This document shows positions 26,039 through 35,055 of a DNA stretch of 64,000 bases, piece by piece. The stretch's first letter is position 1. Each line of letters begins with the position of its first letter. The notes under the pieces are model-generated. The model worked only from the letters and a program-made list of their open reading frames with translations, made no database searches and had not been told where the DNA came from. Location: the NCBI GenBank assembly GCA_021774735.1, contig JAJFIS010000046.1:1-64000 (forward strand), written 5' to 3'. Made by a program: the position numbers and the translations under genes. This DNA is from Alphaproteobacteria bacterium (GTDB lineage: Bacteria; Pseudomonadota; Alphaproteobacteria; Sphingomonadales; Kordiimonadaceae).

Positions 26039-26896
26039 TCACTTAAGCGCTTTTGCTTTCACAGCAATAGTGGGGTTATCGGTGGCTATCACCGTCACGC
26101 CGCTTGTCAATATACGGGTGTAAATCAGCGCGCTGCCACTGGCTTTGGCTTGATTGTCGATACGGCCAAAGGTGCCCCGTTGAACATGCGCCGCCACTTC
26201 CTTTGCTGCCTTGTAATAATCGGGCTTTAGATCATCGAAGCCCGACCAGATCCAAGTTTGTTTGCGTGGCAGATGCAAGGCCTTCAGTGCTGCTAGCTCT
26301 TGCGCATTGTCAGCAGAGGCAGAAAGCCCTGCTTTTGGTAGCAACCGCGCGAAGGTGCGGGCGTCGCGGAAATTATAATTAATGATGAAAACACGGTCCG
26401 AGGCCCCCTCGTCCTTAATAACCGCTGATAGTTTAGTCGAGCTAATCCCGCGTTTAACATCCAACATCAACACCGCTTTGCCGTCCGCCCAGCGCAACAT
26501 GGCTTTAAGCGTTGGTATTTTATAGGGGGTAACTTTGCCGTCATTGTCCTTGAGGCGAATATCTTTGAGGTCTGCGGCGCTCATGTCCTTCACAAGCCCT
26601 GCCCCTGTGGTGGTGCGCTCCAGCGTGTGATCATGCATAAGGATGAAGCTGCCATCGGCTATCTGGCGCACATCCAACTCAAACACCATGGGTCCACCCG
26701 TGTTCTCGCTGTGCCAAGCCAGCGTTTCGATCGCATTTTCAGGCAAGCCGGGCATGGGCCCACCCCGGTGAGCGGAGACAATAAACTTGGCCTCGCTCAA
26801 GCTTAAAACCGTCGGGCCATCACCGTCCGCATAGGCCGTAGCGCTCAGTGACAGCCAAAATGGCACGAGCAGCAGATATAGAAAGCGTTTGGTCAT
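26039..26896 (-). CDS. Exported glycerophosphodiester phosphodiesterase
   Basis: This 285-residue GDPD-family enzyme hydrolyses glycerophosphodiesters, such as deacylated phospholipids, to sn-glycerol-3-phosphate and an alcohol. A signal peptide (1-23, ending AYA) directs it to the periplasm. The TIM-barrel active site shows H43-R44, E73-x-D75 and H88 in the usual spacing, plus the late KPDYYKAAKEVAAHV region. Its promoter region separates it from the divergent mazG. It belongs to a GC-richer stretch than the operon to its left. Confidence 0.9.
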   Translation of the reverse strand: MTKRFLYLLLVPFWLSLSATAYADGDGPTVLSLSEAKFIVSAHRGGPMPGLPENAIETLAWHSENTGGPMVFELDVRQIADGSFILMHDHTLERTTTGAGLVKDMSAADLKDIRLKDNDGKVTPYKIPTLKAMLRWADGKAVLMLDVKRGISSTKLSAVIKDEGASDRVFIINYNFRDARTFARLLPKAGLSASADNAQELAALKALHLPRKQTWIWSGFDDLKPDYYKAAKEVAAHVQRGTFGRIDNQAKASGSALIYTRILTSGVTVIATDNPTIAVKAKALK

Positions 26897-26984
26897 TTCG
26901 GTTATCCTTCACTGATTGCTTGACGGTCGCTAGCGTGGCTTGCATAGCTTACACAGGTGACACTATCAAAAGAAAGCAGCGCGA

Positions 26985-27857
26985 ATGTCCAGCACAAATA
27001 CATCCACGGAGAAATTGTTAGAGATTATGCAGGCCCTGCGCACGCCGGGCACTGGCTGCCCGTGGGATCTGGAGCAAACATTCGCGAGCGTTTCCCCCTA
27101 CACCATTGAGGAAGCTTATGAGGTCGATGATGCCATTCAAGCGGGCGATATGGGTGCGCTGAAAAGTGAGCTCGGCGACCTGTTGTTTCAAGTGGTGTTC
27201 CACGCCCAAATGGCGGATGAGGCTGGCGAGTTTAGCTTTGGTGACGTGGTGCAAGCGGTCAGCGATAAAATGATCACCCGTCACCCCCATGTTTTTGGCG
27301 GCGATACGGGCGATAGGGGGGACGCTGAGATTAACGACGCCGCCATTAAAACCGCTGACGACCAAACTGCGGCGTGGGAGGTTCATAAGCAAAAGGAACG
27401 TGCAAATGCGGCTAAGGATAGCGGTGAGCCGGTTAGCGCCTTGGACGGAGTAGCGCTCGCCCTGCCCGCCTTGCTGCGAGCGGTGAAACTGCAAAAAAGG
27501 GCCGCCAGAATTGGCTTCGACTGGCCAGAGGTCATGATGGTGGTCGATAAAATCCGTGAGGAAAGCTTAGAGCTCGCCACCGAGATTGCCGCCATGAAGG
27601 ATGATATAGGTGACCCGGCCGCAAAGGCACGGGCTAGGGAAGAATTCGGCGACCTGATGTTTGTTCAGGCCAATTTAGCGCGGCATTTGGACATCGACCC
27701 CGAGCATGCGCTCAGAGATGCTAACGCCAAGTTCGTGCGCCGCTTTAAACGCATTGAGGCTTTGCTTATGGCGGATGGCCGCACACCCGAACAATCCGAC
27801 CTCACAGAAATGGACAACCTCTGGAACCAAGTGAAACTGGAAGAGAGAGCTGGCTAA
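26985..27857 (+). CDS. mazG: Nucleoside triphosphate pyrophosphohydrolase MazG
   Basis: MazG hydrolyses nucleoside triphosphates to monophosphates and pyrophosphate, cleaning up damaged nucleotides and lowering ppGpp signals. The 290-residue protein has two tandem MazG domains. The first carries the metal-binding E42-E43-x2-E46 and E62-x2-D65 (EEAYE, ELGDLLFQ). The second repeats the theme near residues 185-235 (REESLELATE, EEFGDLMF). The last 20 codons are duplicated 944 bp downstream, so this 3' end may have been renewed by an insertion event. Confidence 0.94.
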   Translation: MSSTNTSTEKLLEIMQALRTPGTGCPWDLEQTFASVSPYTIEEAYEVDDAIQAGDMGALKSELGDLLFQVVFHAQMADEAGEFSFGDVVQAVSDKMITRHPHVFGGDTGDRGDAEINDAAIKTADDQTAAWEVHKQKERANAAKDSGEPVSALDGVALALPALLRAVKLQKRAARIGFDWPEVMMVVDKIREESLELATEIAAMKDDIGDPAAKARAREEFGDLMFVQANLARHLDIDPEHALRDANAKFVRRFKRIEALLMADGRTPEQSDLTEMDNLWNQVKLEERAG

Positions 27858-27921
27858 TTGCTTTTAAGGGTACCGTCTGGTATCAATTTTACTCTGTGAG
27901 CATAGTTGGTTGGGGTGAAAG

Positions 27922-28743
27922 ATGGGTATAGTTGTCGTTCCTATAGCGTTTTTATGGTTTTTTGTCTCGGTTCTAATCAGTCATTTTATTGTCCGTAGAC
28001 TTTATAAAGTTAGCATTGAAAGCCAAGACCCATGGGCAGAACCCGTAGAGCCAAAATACACAATCCTTTTTAAAGTTCTATTGGTGTCATTTTTCACTAT
28101 TCCCATCTGGGATGGTTATTTGTTGAAAGGTTTGAAACCAGTTTTGTGCCTAAATGAGGGGATCGATGAATGGGACTCTATCGAGGTTGAAGGTTATTTT
28201 TCGCCGTCATTTAAATCATTAGAGCGAATAGGCCTTGAAGGCTTCAGCTATATTGAGGCACCTATCCATCAGAGGTATTTGAGTAAAATAAACAAATTAA
28301 CGTCTGGGCCGATTGAGCCTTATATTTTGAAAAGTGGTAAATTTCGCTTTGAACTTGTTTCCCACAATGATCAGCGGTGCATAACTACAAAAGATTTACT
28401 TAGGGCGTTTCTTGAACAAAACCGAAGCAATGATTTGATAAAAATTTTATCGGCGCAAATGTCAGAGACAGAATGTATGGGCATGAGCCGGATAGATAAA
28501 GTATCTGCTGATATACGGATTGTAACACAAGGAATCCCGACTGGTAGAAGGCCATATGGGGTGTATGTGTATAAATATTGGGGCGTGGTAGAAAGTAGCA
28601 ACTACCATTTTTATTCTAAATATAATAGCTACCGATTATCCAAGGGGAAAATAGATGGGTTTCTGTTTGGCGGCCGTGGGCCCAGATGCACGCCTAGGAT
28701 GACATTTCAAGAATTTGAGCATCAGGCTATTAAAGCAATCTGA
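27922..28743 (+). CDS. Hypothetical membrane-anchored protein
   Basis: I do not recognise this 273-residue protein. Two hydrophobic segments (about 3-25 and 47-65) suggest a hairpin anchor. The remaining 200 residues are polar, rich in Y, S and K, with several cysteines, and probably lie outside the cytoplasm. Base composition is more AT-rich than mazG. The stop codon lies inside a copy of the mazG 3' end, so the present C-terminus (IKAI) sits at a recombination junction and the gene may be shortened. A GGGGTG site precedes the ATG. Confidence 0.6.
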   Translation: MGIVVVPIAFLWFFVSVLISHFIVRRLYKVSIESQDPWAEPVEPKYTILFKVLLVSFFTIPIWDGYLLKGLKPVLCLNEGIDEWDSIEVEGYFSPSFKSLERIGLEGFSYIEAPIHQRYLSKINKLTSGPIEPYILKSGKFRFELVSHNDQRCITTKDLLRAFLEQNRSNDLIKILSAQMSETECMGMSRIDKVSADIRIVTQGIPTGRRPYGVYVYKYWGVVESSNYHFYSKYNSYRLSKGKIDGFLFGGRGPRCTPRMTFQEFEHQAIKAI

Positions 28744-28798
28744 CCTCACCGAAATGGATGACCTCTGGAACCAAGTGAAGGATGAGGAGAGAGGCTGA
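28736..28798 (+). pseudogene. Duplicated 3' end of mazG
   Basis: This 63-bp stretch repeats the end of mazG (27792-27857). In translation it gives DLTEMDDLWNQVKDEERG then stop, against DLTEMDNLWNQVKLEERAG in mazG. The first 44 bases match at 40 positions, and 19 bases are identical (27817-27835 and 28761-28779). It has no start of its own. It looks like the displaced original tail of mazG left when the segment carrying the hypothetical gene came in, or the decayed remainder of a tandem duplication. Confidence 0.8.
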
Positions 28799-28831
28799 GG
28801 GTTGCAATTATGGCGGTCCTTCAACCGCTCC

Positions 28832-29314
28832 TTAAAGACAATCTTTATTTTTAGTGACTAAGGCAAGTCTAAATGGTTCATTTCGCTTGGCATGAAATCC
28901 CTGAGATCCAAAATTGGCACTGACACAAACAAGGGTGCCATTTCCATATTTTCCATTGGAATAGGATGAATAGTGGGGAAAATATACTTGCCCTGCAAAG
29001 GGTGCATAAAGGGCAATTTCGTTGAGCATGCTTAACATGACAAAAAAAGTCTGGCGCTGATTGCTCTTGTCAATGAAAGTGATGAGGTAATATGGCATAT
29101 AGCTGTCTTTATCAGGAAAACGTTCGTGATAAATCTTCACTTCATCAGCGCCAGTCGTTTTTTTCAAAAAATTACATTCAATATTTTCTGCTTCACACAG
29201 TTTGAAATCCTTTGCCAGAAGGGCTTTGTCATATGCATTGGTTCCGTTGAAGCCAATGAGCATATAAATCAGACCAACAACAATTAAATTTAAACCTAAA
29301 AATCGTTTTCTCAT
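28832..29314 (-). CDS. Hypothetical protein with one N-terminal membrane segment
   Basis: The 160-residue protein starts with a membrane segment or uncleaved signal (about residues 6-24) followed by a polar domain likely in the periplasm. The domain contains LCEAENIECNFLKKTTG and a C-terminal LVTKNKDCL with scattered cysteines. I do not recognise a family. It starts 3 bp after the stop of the next upstream gene, so the two form an operon. It lies in the unknown-gene block behind mazG. Confidence 0.6.
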   Translation of the reverse strand: MRKRFLGLNLIVVGLIYMLIGFNGTNAYDKALLAKDFKLCEAENIECNFLKKTTGADEVKIYHERFPDKDSYMPYYLITFIDKSNQRQTFFVMLSMLNEIALYAPFAGQVYFPHYSSYSNGKYGNGTLVCVSANFGSQGFHAKRNEPFRLALVTKNKDCL

Positions 29315-29317
29315 CCG

Positions 29318-30055
29318 TCAGTCCTTCTCTGGCATGAGGTTTTCGATGTAGCTTTCGTGCTCGAGATTCTTAATCAAAAAGGAATCTATCGCTGCTGCGA
29401 GGCGATCGGCATTCTGATCCCAATTATCAAAATCGCTCTGCGGAAAATGCGCTGTAATCAGGAACCCTTTTTTTGTTTGAATTTGAATCATGCATTTATC
29501 CGGACGGGAGCTGCAGTTGGCCGAAAATGCTGCAGGATGAGCATCAGATCGCCTTCGATAGAGTTTTATTTTACCACTCTCCAAGCCGTGCTCCCAGACA
29601 TACCACCCATATTTACTTTTTCTGATTGTCCGATTGCTATTTTCCCCACAGCGATCAGCCTTACAGTTTAAAAAAGTGCCTTCTTGATTTTTAATAAATA
29701 CTGGAAGAGCAATCGACCAACTTACCCGTGTCCATCCATATGAGCTGCCTGAACGGCTCCGCTCTTTACCTGACTGTTCAAATTCCGGGTAATTAAGTAA
29801 AATATGTGCTCTTTCCCTTTTATGAGGATTTTCTGGAGTTCCTTCCGCGTAAAGAGCTTTAAATCTTGATTGGACTAAATTCATCGGGATTTTTATAATT
29901 TTATTTTCGAAGGGACCAACTAATTCTATTGTCACAAATTGTGGCAGGAACAATTCGTGGATATCGTCTTTGAAAAATAGATAAAGGCTTCCAAAAACTA
30001 AAATTGTTAGAATTTTATGCTTTAATATGATCCCAAAATACCGCTCTATCATCAT
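29318..30055 (-). CDS. Hypothetical membrane-anchored protein
   Basis: I do not recognise this 245-residue protein. An N-terminal membrane segment (about 13-28) is followed by a domain with several cysteines (LNCKADRCGEN near 128-138, ANCSSRPDKC near 177-186) that may form disulfides in the periplasm. Late on comes the hydrophobic GFLITAHFPQSDFDNW. Two adjacent ATG codons are possible starts. It is the first gene of a pair with the 160-residue protein. Confidence 0.6.
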   Translation of the reverse strand: MMIERYFGIILKHKILTILVFGSLYLFFKDDIHELFLPQFVTIELVGPFENKIIKIPMNLVQSRFKALYAEGTPENPHKRERAHILLNYPEFEQSGKERSRSGSSYGWTRVSWSIALPVFIKNQEGTFLNCKADRCGENSNRTIRKSKYGWYVWEHGLESGKIKLYRRRSDAHPAAFSANCSSRPDKCMIQIQTKKGFLITAHFPQSDFDNWDQNADRLAAAIDSFLIKNLEHESYIENLMPEKD

Positions 30056-30261
30056 TTTCCCTTCACTCTAATGACGGTTGCATCAAAGGTCCTAGGGTCG
30101 GTTTTATGGAACTTGAAGCTTTTGTTTTTTTGCATTTGAACATACCCCCATGAAGTTCATCAATACTCGCTATTATTCAAGGAGTAACAGGAAGCGGGGT
30201 CTTTGGCAATGTCGCGTCGGGAAACTGAGTGTAAGTGGGCGTAGACGAGCGGGCTGAGGGC

Positions 30262-31686
30262 TTATCCCTCGCCCTCACCCTCGTCCACTGTTGGCAGTTG
30301 CCGCATGAAGCGGACGCCGGGGCCACTGACGAAGCGGGCGTAGGTGTCTTCGCTCATGGAAGCTTTGAGGGTCATGCCATCTTCATTGGCGCCCTCTTCC
30401 AATATTTCGCAGTTGTTATGCAGCCAAGCGATGGCGGCACCGTGCGCAAAGGGTATGCAAATGTCATATTCGCGGTCCTGCGCGCCGAGCACATTATCGA
30501 TAAGCTCTAGCAGTGGCTCGCAGCCGAGGCCAGTGAGGCCCGATACCATTATCTGGTCGTCGTCGCGTTCGCTGTTACCGCTGAGCAGCTCGAAAGCTTC
30601 CTCGTCCAACAGGTCAGATTTGTTCAGCGCCTCTAACATCGGGGTCTCGCTATCACCAGTTTCCAAGCTCACACCCAGGTCGGTCAGCACGTCCAGCACA
30701 TCTTGTTTTTGGGCTTCGCTGTCCGGGTGGACCATATCGCGGATATGAACGATCAAGCTGGCTTCCAACACTTCCTCGAGCGTCGCGCGGAAAGCGGCGA
30801 TAAGCGTTGTCGGCAAATTGGAGACAAAACCAACGGTGTCAGACAGGATGACCTTGCGGCCACTGGGCAGCTCGACCGAGCGCATGGTGGGGTCAAGGGT
30901 GGCGAACAGCATATCTTGGGCCATTACGTCAGCGCCCGATAATTTGTTGAACAGCGTTGACTTGCCCGCATTGGTATAGCCAACAAAGGCAATGACGGGG
31001 GTGTTAGTTTTTTGGCGACGCTTGCGCTGCAAACGTCTGGTCTGCGTAACGCTCTCTAATTGCCGTGTGATACTGGTGATACGCTCAGAAATGATGCGGC
31101 GGTCATTTTCAATTTGGGTTTCGCCCGGGCCGCCCATAAAGCCGTGGCCACCACGTTGGCGTTCCAAGTGGGTCCAGGATCGCACCAAGCGCCCTTTTTG
31201 GTAATTAAGATGCGCAAGCTCAACCTGCAACTCGCCTTCCTTGGTGCTGGCGCGGGCGCCGAATATCTCGAGAATCAACGCCGTGCGGTCAATGACCTTA
31301 GCGCCAATTTCGGCCTCTAAATTACGTTGCTGAATGGGGCTGAGCTCGCAGTCAAAAACGATCAGGTCAATCGCGTCCGCTTTAACGCGTTCACCCAAGT
31401 CTTCGATCCAGCCTTTGCCAATGTAGGTAGCGGCGTGAATACGGCGCAGGCTAATAAGCTCGCCGCCGACCACATCCACATCAATGGCTTCAGCGAGGCC
31501 AATAGCTTCCGCCAGCCGCGCATCCGGGCTGCGCAGAGGCACATCAGATGCCCGCGCTTTGACAAAGGGATGCACCACAAGCAATTTCTGCTTGGTCTCT
31601 TGGTCCGATAGATAGGCTAGGCCATCAGTGGACCAGCCCTTCCCTTTATGGTCAAGGTCGCTCGCTCCATTCTTCGGATCAGACAA
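30262..31686 (-). CDS. hflX: GTPase HflX
   Basis: HflX is a ribosome-binding GTPase that splits or rescues ribosomes under stress. The 474-residue protein has the N-terminal HflX domain. The glycine-rich linker GGHGFMGGPGETQIENDRR is followed by the G domain with G1 GYTNAGKSTLFN and G3 DTVGFVSNLP. The start is a TTG two bases after the hfq stop, preceded by GAGGA at the end of hfq, so translation is coupled to hfq. The hfq-hflX order is conserved in proteobacteria. Confidence 0.96.
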   Translation of the reverse strand: MSDPKNGASDLDHKGKGWSTDGLAYLSDQETKQKLLVVHPFVKARASDVPLRSPDARLAEAIGLAEAIDVDVVGGELISLRRIHAATYIGKGWIEDLGERVKADAIDLIVFDCELSPIQQRNLEAEIGAKVIDRTALILEIFGARASTKEGELQVELAHLNYQKGRLVRSWTHLERQRGGHGFMGGPGETQIENDRRIISERITSITRQLESVTQTRRLQRKRRQKTNTPVIAFVGYTNAGKSTLFNKLSGADVMAQDMLFATLDPTMRSVELPSGRKVILSDTVGFVSNLPTTLIAAFRATLEEVLEASLIVHIRDMVHPDSEAQKQDVLDVLTDLGVSLETGDSETPMLEALNKSDLLDEEAFELLSGNSERDDDQIMVSGLTGLGCEPLLELIDNVLGAQDREYDICIPFAHGAAIAWLHNNCEILEEGANEDGMTLKASMSEDTYARFVSGPGVRFMRQLPTVDEGEGEG

Positions 31687-31688
31687 GA

Positions 31689-31934
31689 TTAGTCCTCGTC
31701 GATTTTCTCAGGCTCAAACAATTGAACCGGGCCAGATGGCATGACGGTGGAAATGGCATGTTTATAAACGAGTTGCGAATGGCCATCGCGGCGCAGCAAC
31801 ACGCAAAAATTATCAAACCATGTGATGACGCCTTGCAACTTTACGCCGTTAACCAAAAACACTGTTACCGATGTTTTGGTTTTGCGTACTGAATTTAGGA
31901 AGACGTCCTGAAGATTTTGTTGTTTTTCTGACAT
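31689..31934 (-). CDS. hfq: RNA chaperone Hfq
   Basis: Hfq is the hexameric Sm-like protein that pairs small RNAs with mRNAs. The 81-residue protein has the normal alphaproteobacterial length, with [24 protein letters not shown] (Sm1) and the Sm2 segment [11 protein letters not shown]. The C-terminal tail is short. It is followed immediately by hflX on the same transcript. Confidence 0.98.
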   Translation of the reverse strand: MSEKQQNLQDVFLNSVRKTKTSVTVFLVNGVKLQGVITWFDNFCVLLRRDGHSQLVYKHAISTVMPSGPVQLFEPEKIDED

Positions 31935-32162
31935 TTATTGTCCGTTCTCTATTTTTATTTTCGGCTTCTTATTTGTGAGCCACCATTTAGGCCAGCCCAA
32001 TATCTCTTATTTTAAAGTATTCTTGTTGGCTATGAAAGCATTTCTACTTAAAAATGTGTAAATAGTACGCTTCACATACGAAGCGCAGCATAATATGTCA
32101 AATAAATACACCAAAGTTTAGCATAATATGCGCAAACATTAATGCGATCGCATTGTATATGT
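31935..32162. other. Intergenic region between trkH and hfq
   Basis: About 230 bp of AT-rich DNA contain the hfq promoter region, a small stem CGCTTC-ACATAC-GAAGCG, two copies of AGCATAATATG, and a 14-bp perfect palindrome next to the trkH stop. No gene is visible. Confidence 0.5.
32142..32155. repeat. 14-bp perfect palindrome AATGCGATCGCATT
   Basis: The sequence reads the same on both strands and lies 8 bp beyond the trkH stop. It contains GCGATCGC. It could be a protein-binding site or chance; there is no loop, so it is a poor terminator. Confidence 0.4.
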
Positions 32163-33629
32163 CTAAGACCGCCAAATGGCTTTGGTCAAAAGAGCTAGGA
32201 ATATTGACACTTCCAGTCGCCCAACCAGCATTAAGATAGACAGCACCGTGTAATCTTGTGGCAGCAGGCCGTTATAGCCAGTGAAATCAATATCCATCAA
32301 ATACATCAAAGGACCAGAGGTTGTCAGCGATGTTAGCGCCAGCAAAAAGGAAGTTTGAAACCCGAGACCCTGGATCGCCAAAAGCAATGTGCCTACCACC
32401 AGAAAGAGTAAGAAGCCTGCTACCAATAGCCATACGGCTTGCAAGTCACGTTCCCCCACCTGAACGCTCGCAAAACGCAGTCGCGCTACCCCGTGCGGGT
32501 GGGCTAACCGTGCTAGCTCCCGCGCGCCGTGACGGATCAAAATGATAAGCCGCAGGATTTTCAAGCCGCCGGTGGTGGAACTAACCGAGCCACCAACGCA
32601 TGTAAGACCAACTAGGACAATCAAAAGCGACAAGCTGACCGGCACCGTCGCAATATTTTCTGGTACCCAACCTGTTGTGGTTAGGGCCGAGAGGGATAAG
32701 AATAGACCATCCCACAGAAAAGCTAACATGCCGCCTGGGTCTTGCAATGTTATCCAACGGACGAAAAGAACGACCATGAAAGCGGCAAAGGCCATGATGA
32801 AGAAAAGGCGCGTTTCACCATCTTGGAAATAGACCGATTTTTGGCCTTTGAAATAAGCATAGTGATAATCAAGGTTTAAGCTGGCGATAATCATGGCACC
32901 CAGTGCCACGGCTTGCACCATGCCGCTGGGGATGATGGCTGACCCTATATCAGATGTAATACCCGCTGTGGAGATTACGCTTAGGGCTAATATTATACTG
33001 TCTCGAAAACCAGCGCCGACAATCCAAAAACTTAGGAAGATCACCGAAGTTAAACCAATATAAAAAGGCATCAACCGCATTGCCGTGGCGGAAAGGCGTG
33101 CGTGCCCCGAACCTGCATCACTGACATGCACAGGGGATCGGTGTAGGCGCAAGCCACCCGCGTTAACATGGCTGGCGATAGTTAAGGCCAAGATGACCGA
33201 ACCAAAAGCCCCAAGCCAAGATAGCAGCGCCCGCCACAATACCACGGCATATAGACCAGCGCTTGGGTCTGCTGTTGCGGAGACACCCGTCGTAGTGATG
33301 GACGACATGCCTTCAAATAAAATCAATGACCAATGAGAGTTTTCCGCGAGCAAAAATTGCGGCAGACCGCCAACAACGGCGAGAAAAAGAAAGCCGAGCA
33401 CTGGTAATAATATCAACGCGCCCATGGTGCGGCGTCGCTCATAGCCCCAAAAGCTGATAACGAATGTCAGGGCGAAAAAGCCAGCGAATAAACTGGTGCT
33501 AAGGAATACTTGAAAGGTGTGATAATCGTCGTCTATGAGTGCAAACAAGGCTGGAATGACCGCGAGAAAGGCCGTGATGCTGGTCCAAAGACCCAAGAGA
33601 AATAACATGCGTCCATAATGGGCAAACAT
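32163..33629 (-). CDS. trkH: Trk system potassium uptake membrane protein
   Basis: TrkH/TrkG is the membrane channel of the Trk potassium uptake system. The 488-residue protein has about ten membrane segments and four degenerate pore loops of the T-x-G type: SSITTTGVSA, VISTAGITSD, LTTTGWVPE and LTTSGPL. Length is normal. It starts 3 bp after trkA, its cytosolic regulatory partner, so the two are co-translated. Confidence 0.96.
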   Translation of the reverse strand: MFAHYGRMLFLLGLWTSITAFLAVIPALFALIDDDYHTFQVFLSTSLFAGFFALTFVISFWGYERRRTMGALILLPVLGFLFLAVVGGLPQFLLAENSHWSLILFEGMSSITTTGVSATADPSAGLYAVVLWRALLSWLGAFGSVILALTIASHVNAGGLRLHRSPVHVSDAGSGHARLSATAMRLMPFYIGLTSVIFLSFWIVGAGFRDSIILALSVISTAGITSDIGSAIIPSGMVQAVALGAMIIASLNLDYHYAYFKGQKSVYFQDGETRLFFIMAFAAFMVVLFVRWITLQDPGGMLAFLWDGLFLSLSALTTTGWVPENIATVPVSLSLLIVLVGLTCVGGSVSSTTGGLKILRLIILIRHGARELARLAHPHGVARLRFASVQVGERDLQAVWLLVAGFLLFLVVGTLLLAIQGLGFQTSFLLALTSLTTSGPLMYLMDIDFTGYNGLLPQDYTVLSILMLVGRLEVSIFLALLTKAIWRS

Positions 33630-33632
33630 GAT

Positions 33633-35009
33633 CTAGAAAAAGTCCACACGGGCTGCAAAAAGCTGCTCCAGTTTTTTCACATGGTCGCTAAGAACAAGCA
33701 CTACAACATTATCTCCTGCTTCAAATACAGTATCTGATTTAGGTGTTATGGCATCCTCGCCCCGCACGATCATACCAACACGAACATCATTGTGAAGTTT
33801 CAAATCTTTTATCGACTTACCAACAAGGCTTGAGGATTCTATAACTTCCGCCTCGATGATCTCGGCTTGGCCTTCGCGGATACTTTGCAGGTCGCGGATT
33901 CTGCCCCGTCGCATATGCTGGACAATTGATGAAACGGTTGTCTCACGCGGGTCGAGGGCAACATCAATGCCGAGAGAGCCAACAAGCATGCCGTATACGG
34001 GGTTATTCATCAAGGTTATGGCCCGCGCACAGCCCTGTTGTTTTGCCAAGAGTGAGGCGAGAATATTCACTTCATCATCATCTGCCACGGCAACAATGGT
34101 CTCAGATTCTGCCACATTGGCTTCCATTTGAATATCCCGGTCAAGGGCGTCACCGTTTATAACAATGGTCCGGTGCAAGCGCTCAGCTGCCTTTGTCGCC
34201 CTCGCCTCGTCAATTTCAATGACTTTCAAAATAATATCTTTTTGCTCGGCTTCTAAAAGCTCGGCCAAATGCAAACCAACTGTGCCACCGCCAACGATGG
34301 TAACGCGGCGCGCGGCTTTTTCTTCATGGCCGAAAACAGCCATGGTGCGATCGGTCATATTTTCTTCAACGGCAATGTAAACATCGTCGCTTACTTGCAT
34401 CTGGTCACGGCCTGTGGGGACAAAAACTTTATTATCACGCACGATTGCCATTACAGTACTGCGTAATTTTGGAAATAATTCAGTTAGTTGGCGCAGTGGT
34501 GTATCAACCACAGGGCAATTCTCTTCTAGATGCATACCAATCACGCGGACGCGGCCATTCACGAAGGGCAGCATATTAAAAGCACCTGGCACTTTAAGAC
34601 GGCGGTTTAAAGCTTCAGCGACTTCAACCTCTGGCGAAATAATAACATCGATGGGCATTGCCGTGCGCGCGAACAGGTCTGCCCAGCGCGATTTAAGGTA
34701 ATCTTGGTTGCGAATACGGGCAATTTTTGTTGGTACTTTAAAAATGGAATGTGCCACTTGGCATGCCACCATATTCACTTCATCAGATTGGGTGACCGCA
34801 ACCAGCAAGTCGGCATCAGATGCCATGGCTCGGTCCAACATGGTGGGGTCAGAGGCATGGCCAACGATGCCTTGAACATCAAGCGATTCTGATATTTTCT
34901 GGATAAGTTTTTGCGATGTGTCGATAACCGTCACATCATTACTTTGGTCCGCTAAATGCTTGGCTATATGAAAACCAACCTGCCCGGCCCCGCAAACAAT
35001 TACTTTCAT
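33633..35009 (-). CDS. trkA: Trk system potassium transporter regulatory subunit
   Basis: TrkA is the peripheral NAD(H)/nucleotide-binding regulator of Trk potassium uptake. The 458-residue protein has two RCK units: Rossmann domain 1 starting MKVIVCGAGQVGFHIAKHLA, and Rossmann domain 2 with TIVGGGTVGLHLAELLE near 236. Each is followed by a TrkA-C domain. It lies between ntrX (46 bp upstream) and trkH, an order common in alphaproteobacteria. Confidence 0.96.
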   Translation of the reverse strand: MKVIVCGAGQVGFHIAKHLADQSNDVTVIDTSQKLIQKISESLDVQGIVGHASDPTMLDRAMASDADLLVAVTQSDEVNMVACQVAHSIFKVPTKIARIRNQDYLKSRWADLFARTAMPIDVIISPEVEVAEALNRRLKVPGAFNMLPFVNGRVRVIGMHLEENCPVVDTPLRQLTELFPKLRSTVMAIVRDNKVFVPTGRDQMQVSDDVYIAVEENMTDRTMAVFGHEEKAARRVTIVGGGTVGLHLAELLEAEQKDIILKVIEIDEARATKAAERLHRTIVINGDALDRDIQMEANVAESETIVAVADDDEVNILASLLAKQQGCARAITLMNNPVYGMLVGSLGIDVALDPRETTVSSIVQHMRRGRIRDLQSIREGQAEIIEAEVIESSSLVGKSIKDLKLHNDVRVGMIVRGEDAITPKSDTVFEAGDNVVVLVLSDHVKKLEQLFAARVDFF

Positions 35010-35055
35010 CAGGTCCCTCTTTCGTTAATAGTCAATAACACACTAATATAGTGAT

